This document shows, piece by piece, positions 1 through 8,030 of a DNA stretch of 64,000 nt. A program made the position numbers and the translations under genes. Below the pieces are notes generated by a model. That model was not told where the DNA came from. It saw only the letters and a list, made by a program, of their open reading frames with translations, and did no database searches. This DNA comes from JAEULH01 sp963789785 (lineage in GTDB: Bacteria; Pseudomonadota; Alphaproteobacteria; Rhodospirillales; Defluviicoccaceae). The stretch covers positions 62,001-126,000 of the forward strand of contig CAWBNC010000031.1 in NCBI GenBank assembly GCA_963789785.1, in the 5' to 3' direction. Each line of letters opens with the position of its first letter. The first letter of the stretch is position 1.

Positions 1-104
1 GGCGCGCGCGCGGCCTGCGGCTGATGATGGCGGTCTCGATGCTGTGCATGCTCGCCCTGTTCGGCGCCTTCGCCGGCAGTCAATTCATCTATTTCCAGTT
101 CTGA
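1..104 (+). CDS. C-terminal end of a membrane protein, probably MBOAT O-acyltransferase (partial)
   Basis: The frame is open from the window edge to a TGA at 102-104. It gives about 33 residues: a basic stretch, a hydrophobic segment rich in Met, Leu and Ala, and the terminus FIYFQF. Endings of this kind are familiar from MBOAT (AlgI/DltB-like) membrane O-acyltransferases, and the next gene, 11 bp downstream, is an SGNH-like protein. SGNH proteins often partner MBOAT enzymes in acetylating exported polysaccharide. The family call rests on this short tail and on context, so it is tentative. Confidence 0.45.
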   Translation, partial: RARGLRLMMAVSMLCMLALFGAFAGSQFIYFQF

Positions 105-115
105 GCGCTTAGCCG

Positions 116-1099
116 ATGTGGAAGAAACTCGGGTTCGTTATCGCTTTTCTCGGCCTTCTGCTCGCCGCCGACCGCGGCCTCTCGGCGGTCCTCGGCCGGC
201 TCGTAATGGCCAGCAACCTGCGCGTCTCGGCTCTTTATGACGGCCGCGTCGACGCCGACGTCGTCATCATCGGCAACAGTCGCGGCGTCCACTTGGCCTC
301 AAGCGAGGCGTGGAGCCGGACAATGTGCCGGCCGGTGTTCAACCTCGGCCTTAACGGCCTCGACACGGCGACCCAGGACGTGCTGGTGCGTGACTACCTC
401 GAGCGAAACAGGCCGCCGGAGATCGCGGTCATCGAAATCTCCAACGTATTCGAAGACATCCCGATGGCCGGCGAGCTCAAGCCGTTTATTGGCGACAGCC
501 CCCGCCTTGATGCTCTGGTGAGCAAGCAGCACGGCGCGATGTTTCCGTGGACGCGTATCAGCCACCTCTATCGCTTCAACAGCGAGTATCTGCTGCGCGC
601 GCTGTTGTTCCTGTTCCGCCCGTCGGATCAGGATCCGGAGCCCGGCGGCGCCATCACGCCGGCGATCATCGAAACCTACCTCCGCCATCATCCTCGTTTC
701 GATGTGCACCAGGACAACGTGCGGATCCTGGCATCGACGCTTGAGGCGCTCCACGCGCACGGTGTCAAGCCGGTCCTCGTGCTCGGCCCCTATCATCCGG
801 CGGCATACCGCGACGACGATTGGCGCGAAGATGCGCTGGCGTCGGTCAAGGCGTTGCTTCCGCATGATGTCGCGATCATCGACTGGTCGTCGGCGCTGAC
901 CGAGGACGCAGCCTTCGCCGACCCGCTGCACATGTCCCCGCAAGGCCGGGAAACGCTGGTCGCAACTCTCGCGGTGTCGCCGCTGGGCCGCACCGCATCG
1001 CTGTGCCCCATCGCCGTCGGCCGCAGCGGCGACGGATCCGGCCCGAATCCGTCAGGTCGCGTCACGGCTGCCGCCGCCGCAGAGGCCACGCCGCGATAA
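116..1099 (+). CDS. SGNH/GDSL-like exported or membrane-anchored protein
   Basis: This encodes 327 residues. An N-terminal hydrophobic segment (about residues 6-19) acts as signal or anchor. SGNH-hydrolase features follow: a block I-like GNSR at 53-56 after a buried strand (VVIIG), and a block V-like Asp269/His272 pair (DPLHMSP). These are the expected catalytic Ser, Asp and His positions for esterase or acetyltransferase chemistry on a cell-surface polymer. It lies 11 bp after the probable MBOAT gene, so the two are likely co-transcribed and act together on acyl transfer. The substrate cannot be read from the sequence. Its 3' end overlaps by 38 bp the convergent ORF ending at 1062. Confidence 0.7.
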   Translation: MWKKLGFVIAFLGLLLAADRGLSAVLGRLVMASNLRVSALYDGRVDADVVIIGNSRGVHLASSEAWSRTMCRPVFNLGLNGLDTATQDVLVRDYLERNRPPEIAVIEISNVFEDIPMAGELKPFIGDSPRLDALVSKQHGAMFPWTRISHLYRFNSEYLLRALLFLFRPSDQDPEPGGAITPAIIETYLRHHPRFDVHQDNVRILASTLEALHAHGVKPVLVLGPYHPAAYRDDDWREDALASVKALLPHDVAIIDWSSALTEDAAFADPLHMSPQGRETLVATLAVSPLGRTASLCPIAVGRSGDGSGPNPSGRVTAAAAAEATPR

Positions 1100-1439
1100 G
1101 CCAGAAAACGAGCCCGCTCAGCGCCGCCGCCGGTCCCCACCAGAGGAGCGCGTCGAAGGCGAGGGTGCGCACGACCGGCGGATCGAGGGCGAAAGCGGCA
1201 AGCTGCGGCACGGCCGTCGTAAAGTACACAACGGCGCCGATGCAGTAGAATGCGAGCGCGTAGGCCAGCGGATGAAAGCGTCGGACGCAGACGAACACCA
1301 CATGTGCGCCAAGCCCGGCGAGAACGACCGGCACGAAGAAGCGCTGCTGGGAGAAGACGAATGCGGCGACGCCGTCGACGCCGGTTTCGTCGTAAAAGCC
1401 GGCCGGATTGCCCGAAATCAGCGCCCACAGCGCGGTCAT
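1062..1439 (-). CDS. Small integral membrane protein of unknown function
   Basis: This encodes 125 residues from an ATG at 1439. The frame stays open upstream to a stop at 1515-1517, and the extra codons encode another hydrophobic helix (ILSLIAAAVAAILPPLA), so the true start is probably a non-ATG codon upstream, or the start was lost to a frameshift. Four hydrophobic segments are visible in the extended reading. Polar motifs include GFYDETG and AFALDPP. It follows the EamA transporter gene on the same strand, probably as the last gene of the lptD-to-EamA transcription unit. I do not recognise the family. It overlaps the convergent SGNH gene by 38 bp. Confidence 0.5.
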   Translation of the reverse strand: MTALWALISGNPAGFYDETGVDGVAAFVFSQQRFFVPVVLAGLGAHVVFVCVRRFHPLAYALAFYCIGAVVYFTTAVPQLAAFALDPPVVRTLAFDALLWWGPAAALSGLVFWLIAAWPLRRRQP

Positions 1440-1514
1440 CGCCAGCGGCGGCAGGATGGCCGCGACGGCGGCGGCGATCAGCGAGAGAATCGCGAGCCGC
1501 GGCAGGTCCGTTGT

Positions 1515-2449
1515 TCACACCCGCGCTCCGGGCCGTCGACGAGAGGTAAAGGCCGGCGGCGATCAGGATCATGCCGACGCCGTGGTAGGGGTAGATCCGC
1601 TCGCCGAGAAAGATCACGGCAAGCAATGCCGCGAACACCGGCATGAGGTGGAGAAAGAGGCCGGCCTTGCTGGCGCCGACGCCCGCGACTCCGCGATTCC
1701 AGCACCAGAAGGCGAGGACCGAGGCCGCGATGCCGACGTAAGCGATGGCGGCCAACGCCGGCCGGTCCACGGTGAAGCCGCCAAAGCTGGCGAACTCCCA
1801 CAGGTAGCCCGGAGCGAGGACCGCGAGGCCGAGGAGAACGATCGCCAGCAGCAGCGCCAGCGGCGACAGCGTATCCGGACGTCGGCGCACGAGCACCGAG
1901 TACAGCGCCCACATCGGCACCGCCAGGGAGATCCACAGATCGCCGGGGGCGAGGCGCAGATCCAGGACCGCGGCCGGCTCGCCGCGCAGTACGATGATGG
2001 CGACGCCGAGCATGGAGACGGCGATGCCGGCGATCTGGCGCGCGGTGACGCCGCACGCCATCGAGGCCGTAGGCGAAGAGCGGGATGATCGCCGGAACCG
2101 TCGCGATGATCAGCACGCCGTTGATCGCCGTCGTCGAGCGCAGACCCTGGTACACGACGTACTGGAAGCCGACGACGCCGGTCAGCGCCAGCACGATAAG
2201 CAGCCGCCACTCGCGGCGGACGCTGGCGCGGGCGCGCCAGGTTGCCCCGCCGGCCAGCGGCAGAAGAACGCAGGCCGCAACCACCCAGCGCCAGAAGGTC
2301 AGCGCGACGGGCGGGATGTCGCCGTGGATCCCGCGGCCGACAACAAAGTTGCCGGCCCAGAGAAGCGGCGGGATGAGGAGGAGGACATAGGCGGTACGGT
2401 CGGCGCGCCCTGAGCGTTCAGGGTCGCGTTGCCCACGGCGTCCGCTCAT
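1515..2449 (-). CDS. EamA/DMT-family transporter, frameshifted
   Basis: Two halves of a drug/metabolite transporter (EamA) lie in different frames. The first starts at the ATG at 2449 and reads through typical EamA helices (LLWAGNFVVGRG, FWRWVVAACVLLPL, LIIATVPAIIPLFAYGL). The second picks up at about 2061 with the linker and second repeat (RQIAGIAVSMLGV, AFWCWNRGV, LHLMPVFAALLAVIFLGERIY, GLYLSS). Removing one base near 2062-2065 joins them exactly where EamA proteins continue. The start overlaps the ksgA stop as ATGA, so it is coupled to that operon. The 3' end is uncertain because the second frame does not stop; 1515 is the first stop that fits family length. The substrate is unknown. The break is probably a sequencing error, otherwise a pseudogene. 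Confidence 0.75.
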
Positions 2450-3312
2450 GAGGGTCCGCCGCCGGCGCTGACCTGGGCAGCGTAGCCGGCCTGCGCCGCA
2501 AACAGCCGGGCGAGGGCGCAGAATTCCTCGACCGAGAGGGCCTCGGCCCGGCGCGTCGGATCGATACCGACGGCGGCGGCATCGAGGCCCAGCGGACGCA
2601 GGGCGCTGCGCAGCATCTTCCGCCGTTGGCCGAAGGCGGCCTTGGTGACAGTTTCGAGCGCCCGCCATGAGGCCGGCGCCAGCGGCTGCGCCCTCGGCGT
2701 CAGGCTGACGACGGCGGAGATGACGTTCGGCGGCGGAACGAATGCCCGGCGATCGACGGCAAACTGGTACTCGACAGTGCAAAGCCACTGGACGATGACG
2801 GAAAGCCGACCGAACTCGCCGCTGCCGGGCGCTGCGGCCAGACGCTGGGCGACCTCCTTCTGCAGCATCAGGGTCAGGCCGGCGAAATCCCCGGCATGGC
2901 GCAGCCAGCCGAGGAGCAGCGGTGTGGCGATGTTATAGGGCAGGTTGGCGACGATCCTGCGCGGCGCCGGCGCAAGGGTTCGGACATCCACCGTCAGCGC
3001 ATCGGCTTCGACCAGCCTCAGGCGGCCGGGAAAGACCTCGGCGAGTTCGCGGATGGCCGCCGCACAGCGCGGATCCCTTTCGACGGCGACCAGCGGTTCG
3101 GCTCCCGCGGCGAGCAGGCTGCGGGTCAGCCCGCCGGGGCCCGGGCCAATTTCGATGACACCGAAACCGGCGAGTGGGCCGGCGACGCGGACGATGCGAT
3201 CGGTGAGGTTCTGGTCGAGGAGGAAGTGCTGGCCCAGCGTGCGGCGTGCGTCGAGACCGTGGCGGCGGATGACTTCGCGAAGCGGCGGTAATGCGACGCC
3301 GGCGTCGGTCAT
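2446..3312 (-). CDS. ksgA: 16S rRNA dimethyladenosine transferase RsmA (KsgA)
   Basis: This 288-residue protein dimethylates two adjacent adenosines in the terminal helix of 16S rRNA, using S-adenosylmethionine, late in 30S assembly. The hallmarks are present: the N-terminal LGQHFLLDQN (about 26-35), the SAM-binding IEIGPGPGGLT (about 53-63) and the catalytic NLPY (123-126). Length is normal for the family. The start overlaps the pdxA stop by 4 bp and the stop overlaps the EamA start by 4 bp, so translation is probably coupled along this minus-strand operon. The gene is intact. Confidence 0.96.
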   Translation of the reverse strand: MTDAGVALPPLREVIRRHGLDARRTLGQHFLLDQNLTDRIVRVAGPLAGFGVIEIGPGPGGLTRSLLAAGAEPLVAVERDPRCAAAIRELAEVFPGRLRLVEADALTVDVRTLAPAPRRIVANLPYNIATPLLLGWLRHAGDFAGLTLMLQKEVAQRLAAAPGSGEFGRLSVIVQWLCTVEYQFAVDRRAFVPPPNVISAVVSLTPRAQPLAPASWRALETVTKAAFGQRRKMLRSALRPLGLDAAAVGIDPTRRAEALSVEEFCALARLFAAQAGYAAQVSAGGGPS

Positions 3313-4328
3313 GCCGCCGCGGCGCGTCGGCGGGCGAGGGCCGCGGCAGTGCTTAAGGCGGCCATGAGGCTGGTCGGGCTGGCGACGCCGGTGCCGGCGA
3401 CATCGAGAGCGGTGCCATGGTCCGGCGATGTGCGCACGATCGGCAGACCGAGGGTGATGTTGACGCCGTGGTCAACGTCGAGCGCCTTCAACGGGATCAG
3501 CGCCTGGTCGTGGTACATGCAGATCGCCGCGTCGTAACCGGCGCGAGCCCGCGGGGTGAACAGCGCATCCGGCGGCACCGGACCGTCGGCGTCGATGCCG
3601 GCGGCTTTCAGCGCGGCTACGGCCGGCGCGACGATGGCCGCGTCTTCGCAGCCCAACGCGCCATCTTCGCCGGCATGCGGATTGAGCCCGGCGATCCGCA
3701 GGCGCGGTCGGGTCAGACCGAAATCGCGCCGCAGCGCATCGTCGACGATCTTCGCCGTTGCCACGATCGCCGACGCATCGAGCGCGGCAATGGCGCGGCG
3801 CAGGCTGAGATGCACCGTGACCGGGACGACCCGCAAGCCGGGGATGGCCAGCATCATCACCACCGCGCTGCAGCCGGTCAGAGCGGCGAGAAACTCCGTG
3901 TGCCCGGGAAAAGCAAAGCCGGCAGCGTAAAGCGCCTTCTTGTGGATGGGGTTGGTGACGACGGCGGCGGCGGCGCCGGCCTGGACAAGGCGCACCGCCT
4001 CCTCGACGGCGGCAATGACCGCGGGCGCGTTCGCCGGATCGAGGCGCCCCGCCTGCGCCGGGCGGGCAAGCGGCCGGTGGAGAACCGGCAGCGCTTCGGC
4101 AAAGATTCCCGCTGTCTCGCCGGGAGCGTCGATCCGCCGGATAGGGACGGGCAGGGTCATGGCGTGCGCAAGCGCCGTCAGCCGGTTGGCGTCGTCGATG
4201 ACAAAGAACCCAGGCAGACCCTCGCCGCGGCGGAGCCACGCCATCAGCGTGATCTCGCCGCCGATACCGGCCGGTTCACCCATCGTCACGGCCAGCGGCG
4301 GGGCGGCGGGACTGACGTCCCGGCTCAA
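3309..4328 (-). CDS. pdxA: 4-hydroxythreonine-4-phosphate dehydrogenase PdxA
   Basis: This 339-residue protein oxidises 4-phosphohydroxy-L-threonine with NAD in the DXP-dependent route to pyridoxal phosphate. Visible family motifs are MGEPAGIGGE near 16-25, the metal-ligand region around FPGHTEFLA, CMYHDQALIPLK, and the C-terminal TSPDHGTALDVAG. Length matches the family. The start overlaps the surA stop by 4 bp, and the stop overlaps the ksgA start by 4 bp. The order surA-pdxA-ksgA is widely conserved in proteobacteria, which supports both the assignment and operon transcription. Confidence 0.96.
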   Translation of the reverse strand: MSRDVSPAAPPLAVTMGEPAGIGGEITLMAWLRRGEGLPGFFVIDDANRLTALAHAMTLPVPIRRIDAPGETAGIFAEALPVLHRPLARPAQAGRLDPANAPAVIAAVEEAVRLVQAGAAAAVVTNPIHKKALYAAGFAFPGHTEFLAALTGCSAVVMMLAIPGLRVVPVTVHLSLRRAIAALDASAIVATAKIVDDALRRDFGLTRPRLRIAGLNPHAGEDGALGCEDAAIVAPAVAALKAAGIDADGPVPPDALFTPRARAGYDAAICMYHDQALIPLKALDVDHGVNITLGLPIVRTSPDHGTALDVAGTGVASPTSLMAALSTAAALARRRAAAA

Positions 4329-5566
4329 TTGCGGATATCCACGAACGCCGTGCGGCGGAGATCCCGGAGCGTGCGCTGGGCGAACGCGTTGATCCGCTCC
4401 TCGCGCAGGTTCGCCTCGATCTTGTCGCGGACGTCGGCACTTGGCGCGTCGGAGTCGCGGCGGCAGACCATGACAACGACGACGCCGTCGGCGCCGCGGA
4501 TCGGCGGGCTGGTTTCGCCGATCCGGAGCGGCAGGACGACCCGGCGAAGCTCGGGCGGCAACTGGCGCAACTCGACCTCACCGAGCGGTCCCGATAGCGG
4601 CGAGCCGATGTTCTTGGCGATCTCGTTGAACGAGGCGCAGTCGGTGGCGCCGACCATGGCGGTCCGCGCCGCCTCGATCTGAGCAGCCACTTCCTCCGGC
4701 GTTGCGTCCGGGGCCAGGGAAAAGTGCGCCTGTGTCAGCTCGACCTTGGCATTGCCGCCGGCCACGCCCTCCGAGATCCGGCGCTCGATCATCGCTAGGA
4801 TGTGATAACCCATCTGCGTGCGGATCGGGATGGACACCTGCCCGGGAGCGAGCTGGTCGAGCGCCGCGTCGAGCTGCTCGGAAAGCTGGCCCTTGCGGAC
4901 CCAGCCGAGATCGCCGCCCACGGCCGCGGACGCGCCTTGCGAGAAGTTGCGGGCGAGATCCGGGAAGCGGGCGCCGCTCGCGATCTCCTGGACGATCCGC
5001 TGGGCAAGTTCGCTTACCCGCGCTTCATCCATGCCGGCGTCGAACGGCAGGAAGATCTCGGCGACGCGGAACTCAGGGTTGCCGGCATTCTCGTTGATCC
5101 GCGCGAGCTCTTCGTCGACCTGATCCTCGCCGATACGGATCTGATCGCGGCTGGAGCGGTTGATCGCCTTGATCCAGCCGATCTCCGTTTCAACCTGATC
5201 GATAAGGGTCGACATGGCGACACCGCGGTTGGCGAGATATTGCGCCAGGTCCTCTGGCGTCATGCGTGCCTGTTTGGCGATCCGTTCCAGCGCGTCGTCG
5301 AGTTCCGCGCGCGAAACGACGATATTGAGGCGCCGGGCCTCCTGCCGCTTGAGCGCGTCGTCGATGAGGGAGCGGAGAACCTGCGGACCCAGCCGCTGGC
5401 GGGCCTCCGGCGTCGGCTCGACGTTGGTCGTGGCGAGAACGAGGGCGAGTCGGGTCTGGATGTCGTGCACCGAGATGACGGCATCGTTGACGACGGCGGC
5501 AATCTTCTGGTCGTCTGGGCCGGCGCCGAGCGTCTGCGCTGGCATCGCCGCCAGCGCGACGAGCAC
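4325..5566 (-). CDS. surA: Periplasmic chaperone/peptidyl-prolyl isomerase SurA
   Basis: This periplasmic chaperone delivers outer-membrane proteins to the assembly machinery. About 413 residues are read from a GTG at 5566. An N-terminal SurA domain begins IAAVVNDAVISVHDIQTRL and is followed by a parvulin-type region (AVGGDLGWVRKGQL, MGYHILAMIERR). The start is unsettled: the frame runs upstream through RTLIRLLSALAV, which completes a signal peptide with LVALAAMPAQ, but no ATG is in frame. An ATG at 5604 lies in another frame, so a small indel may hide the true start. In related genomes surA directly follows lptD; here about 2.4 kb of foreign DNA lies between them. Confidence 0.9.
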   Translation of the reverse strand: MLVALAAMPAQTLGAGPDDQKIAAVVNDAVISVHDIQTRLALVLATTNVEPTPEARQRLGPQVLRSLIDDALKRQEARRLNIVVSRAELDDALERIAKQARMTPEDLAQYLANRGVAMSTLIDQVETEIGWIKAINRSSRDQIRIGEDQVDEELARINENAGNPEFRVAEIFLPFDAGMDEARVSELAQRIVQEIASGARFPDLARNFSQGASAAVGGDLGWVRKGQLSEQLDAALDQLAPGQVSIPIRTQMGYHILAMIERRISEGVAGGNAKVELTQAHFSLAPDATPEEVAAQIEAARTAMVGATDCASFNEIAKNIGSPLSGPLGEVELRQLPPELRRVVLPLRIGETSPPIRGADGVVVVMVCRRDSDAPSADVRDKIEANLREERINAFAQRTLRDLRRTAFVDIRN

Positions 5567-6025
5567 CGCAAGCGCGGACAGGAGCCGGATCAGAGTTCGC
5601 GAACATGACGGGGTTGGTCGGGACGTGTGAAAGGGGCATCGGCGATAAGGACCGGTTCAGGTTCAGGGAAGCCGGATTGGTCGGCGTATGGTGGCGGTGA
5701 AGGCAAGCCGTTGCAACGGGCAAAGCTGCGGCACACCGCGGCTACGAGTGAAGGCAGTGCAATGACGTCGGCCGAGGGACTGTGGAAGGCCCGGTTGCCG
5801 GCGAATTGCACTGCGGCGTCGACGGCCGGGAGGCCCTCTGGAGGAGTGACAGGCACTTCGGCCGGATATACAGCTCGTCGTCGAACTTCGAGGTGCTCGC
5901 CGCGACAATGGTGATCGGGCTATGTCGATTTGCCGATGTCGTTTTGCAAGAACGCCAACCGGCGAACCACAACGGCCTTACATAATCTAATCAACCGCAT
6001 CGACTGCGGCACCGTTCCAACCTGA
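5567..6025. other. Non-coding gap between surA and the RTX remnant
   Basis: No recognisable gene is seen here. Short open frames on both strands lack family motifs or ribosome-binding sites and read as low-quality coding sequence. The part next to surA may carry its true start or promoter. The segment forms the left side of the insertion that separates surA from lptD. Confidence 0.5.
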
Positions 6026-6048
6026 GGGAGAGGGCGTCGCCCTCTCCC
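6026..6048 (-). terminator. Perfect hairpin downstream of the RTX remnant
   Basis: A perfect 10-bp stem (GGGAGAGGGC at 6026-6035 with GCCCTCTCCC at 6039-6048) closes a 3-base loop. It lies 17 bp beyond the stop of the minus-strand RTX reading frame. No T tract follows on either strand, so it is a hairpin with probable but unproven terminator function. Confidence 0.5.
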
Positions 6049-6064
6049 CGCACACGCAGGCCGG

Positions 6065-6775
6065 CTACAGGATGAAGTCGCCGGCGACCCACTGGGTATG
6101 GAGCGCGGTTCCGTCCTTGACCAGGATGTCCATCTCCACCGTCGCCTTGTTGGCGTCGGTGTTGGCCTGAACGAGCGTGTCTGCGCCCGAAGCGACCACG
6201 CGCACTTGGCCCGGCCCGCTGAACTCGGCCGTGCCGACGAATTTGAAGGCCTGGTTGCCGCCGGCCGTGGTGTTGGCGTCGATGGTCGAGAGGTCGATCC
6301 GGTCGCCGACGGCCTTGCCGACGCCAGCGAAGTCGAGGATCACGTCGCGTAGTGCGCCCTTCGAGTCGGTAACGGCGTCGTAGTCGAAGATGTCGTTGCC
6401 GGGCCCGCCGCTGAGATGGTTGAGACCCTCGCGGCCCGAGAGCACGTCCGCGTCGGCCTCGCCGTAGAGCCAGTCGTTGCCGCTGCCGCCGCCGAGCTTG
6501 TCGTTGCCGGTCCCGCCATACATCGTGTCGTTGCCGGCCTGGCCGCCGAGTCGTCGATCCCCGGTCCCGCCATACATCAGGTCGTCGCCGAACGAGCCGA
6601 AGATCCGGTCGTTGCCGTCGTCGCCGTAGAGGCTGTCGTTTCCGTCCCAGGTGTCCTTGTTGCCGCCGCCGCCGTAGATCAGGTCGTTGCCGGTCCCGCC
6701 GTGGATGGTGTCGGCGTCGTCATCACTCCAGCCCTCGTTTCGGTAGATAGTGTCGTTGCCGCCGGCGCCGTCATG
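6065..6775 (-). pseudogene. C-terminal part of an RTX calcium-binding secreted protein, 5' end lost
   Basis: The open frame encodes about eight glycine/aspartate-rich nonapeptide repeats of the hemolysin-type calcium-binding kind (GGTGNDLIYGG, GGAGNDTM-like and GDDGNDRIFG-like units). A serralysin-type C-terminal module follows (DRIDLSTIDANTTAGGNQAF, ending WVAGDFIL), the usual type I secretion signal region. RTX proteins are exported by an ABC transporter/TolC route and fold on binding calcium. No N-terminal catalytic or adhesive domain remains: the frame runs into IS630-like sequence at about 6776. An internal ATG at 6577 could start a 170-residue remnant. A hairpin follows the stop. It is best read as a truncated, probably non-functional import. 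Confidence 0.8.
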
Positions 6776-7823
6776 CTTCCTCCTGCCGCCCTACAGTCCC
6801 GACTTCAACCCGATCGAGAAAGCCTCTGCCAAGATCAAGGCGCTCCTCAATAACGCCGCGGCACGAGTGGTGCATGGACTCTGGGACGCAATTCGCGACG
6901 CCATCGACGCCGATACCCCTCAGGACGCGCCCAGCTTCTTCACAACCTGCGGCTATGAACCAGAATGGCCAGAATCCGTTCTCCTTTATTTGCCTTTGCG
7001 CCTGCGCCTCGGCTAAGAGCCCCGCTTCTTCCTCCGTCAGGTGAACCACAAAGCGCATCGGAACGTGCCGGTCCCGTCGTTGTTCAGGGATTTCGCGGAT
7101 GCAGAAGGGTGTCCCAATCATAGCTCTCTGAGCGATGATTACAATCAACTCCTCAGCAAACAGCAGCATGTTATCGCAGAGAAGGCGCATGTCATTTTCG
7201 ATATTCTTCGGAGTGTCTTGATCCTGGTACCAGACCGGCCGGCGGAGCGAGCCGTCGATCATCGGCATAGTTTTCGATGTGGAGGGACCGGAGCGGCGGC
7301 CACCGGGATGTTCTACGGCGTTCCGCTTGAATACCATCTCCTTGATCCAGTCCTTATGGAGACGCAACCGCACATTGATTGGGTCATCGGGATGAAATGT
7401 TCGCTCAGCCCACACGAGAATGCTATCTTTTTTGCGAATAAATAGCTGATTTGCTTCCGAAAAAGAGGTGCCGAAGGCAATATTTATAATGCAGATTAAG
7501 TCCCGCAGAAAGTTCTTCGCCTCATATAGAAATGTCTCAGAATCACGTTGAAGCTCTATTACATGCGGGAGATGCAGGAGATGCGGTCCCGGGCTTGGTG
7601 GAAGCTCGCGTTCGGCATTATCGCAGGCTGCGACCAGCTTATCCTGGATTTTCCAGCAATTGACCAGCCTCTCGGAAACTGCGAACGATGCATCGGTAAT
7701 TTTGCTGCGCATGTCGCTTGTAAAGCGCGTACATTGCAGAAGGTCATGCATTTGCAGCACTAATCGCGCCATTACCGGATGCTCCGCGCCGACATCCGAG
7801 ATCCTGCTTAGGGTGAAGGGCAC
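6771..7823 (-). CDS. Unrecognised helical protein with a HEPN-like RNxxxH motif; 3' end fused to antisense IS630 DNA
   Basis: This frame encodes 350 residues from an ATG at 7823. About residues 1-288 look like genuine protein: helical, without signal peptide, and in locally AT-richer sequence than the flanks, which suggests transfer. Residues 167-172 read RNAVEH (coordinates 7308-7325). This fits the Rx4-6H signature of HEPN-fold ribonucleases, which occur in toxin-antitoxin and phage-defence systems, but the motif is short and no fold comparison could be made. From about residue 289 the frame is simply the complement of the IS630 fragment, so the original C-terminus and stop were probably lost. 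It lies between lptD and the RTX remnant in the lptD-surA insertion. The function is unknown. Confidence 0.55.
   Translation of the reverse strand: MPFTLSRISDVGAEHPVMARLVLQMHDLLQCTRFTSDMRSKITDASFAVSERLVNCWKIQDKLVAACDNAERELPPSPGPHLLHLPHVIELQRDSETFLYEAKNFLRDLICIINIAFGTSFSEANQLFIRKKDSILVWAERTFHPDDPINVRLRLHKDWIKEMVFKRNAVEHPGGRRSGPSTSKTMPMIDGSLRRPVWYQDQDTPKNIENDMRLLCDNMLLFAEELIVIIAQRAMIGTPFCIREIPEQRRDRHVPMRFVVHLTEEEAGLLAEAQAQRQIKENGFWPFWFIAAGCEEAGRVLRGIGVDGVANCVPESMHHSCRGVIEERLDLGRGFLDRVEVGTVGRQEEA
6777..6965 (+). mobile_element. IS630-family transposase, C-terminal fragment
   Basis: About 63 residues match the end of IS630-type DDE transposases: LLPPYSPDFNPIEK, which contains the last catalytic Glu, then a helical AKIKALLNNAAARV segment, WDAIRDAI, and the family-like ending SFFTTCGYEPE. 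The N-terminal two thirds, including both catalytic Asp residues, are missing, and no terminal inverted repeats were identified. It starts exactly where the RTX frame ends and stops near where the HEPN-like gene becomes antisense to it, so it marks the recombination scar between two imported pieces. It cannot be an active element. Confidence 0.8.
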
Positions 7824-8030
7824 AGCGAGCCTAACCTTTCAGACGTGGATCATAATTTGGAGAGATAGCAACCGTTGGAGATACTTCAACAGCGGTGCCC
7901 CCGCTCGCCTTCAACTTCCTCCGGCACGGATCGCAAATCAAACAGATGTTCCGCCACTGCGGGAAAGTGGCCGCTTATGAGGCTGCGAGTTCGCGTGCCC
8001 TCACTTCCGGAGTGCCGGGACCATGAGAGG

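Noticed and set aside
793..2061. Single 422-residue transporter fusion on the minus strand
   Set aside because: Only its first part is EamA-like; the rest reads through another gene in a wrong frame after a lost stop.
6777..6965. Intact IS630 insertion sequence
   Set aside because: Only about 63 C-terminal residues remain, and no terminal repeats or target-site duplication were seen.
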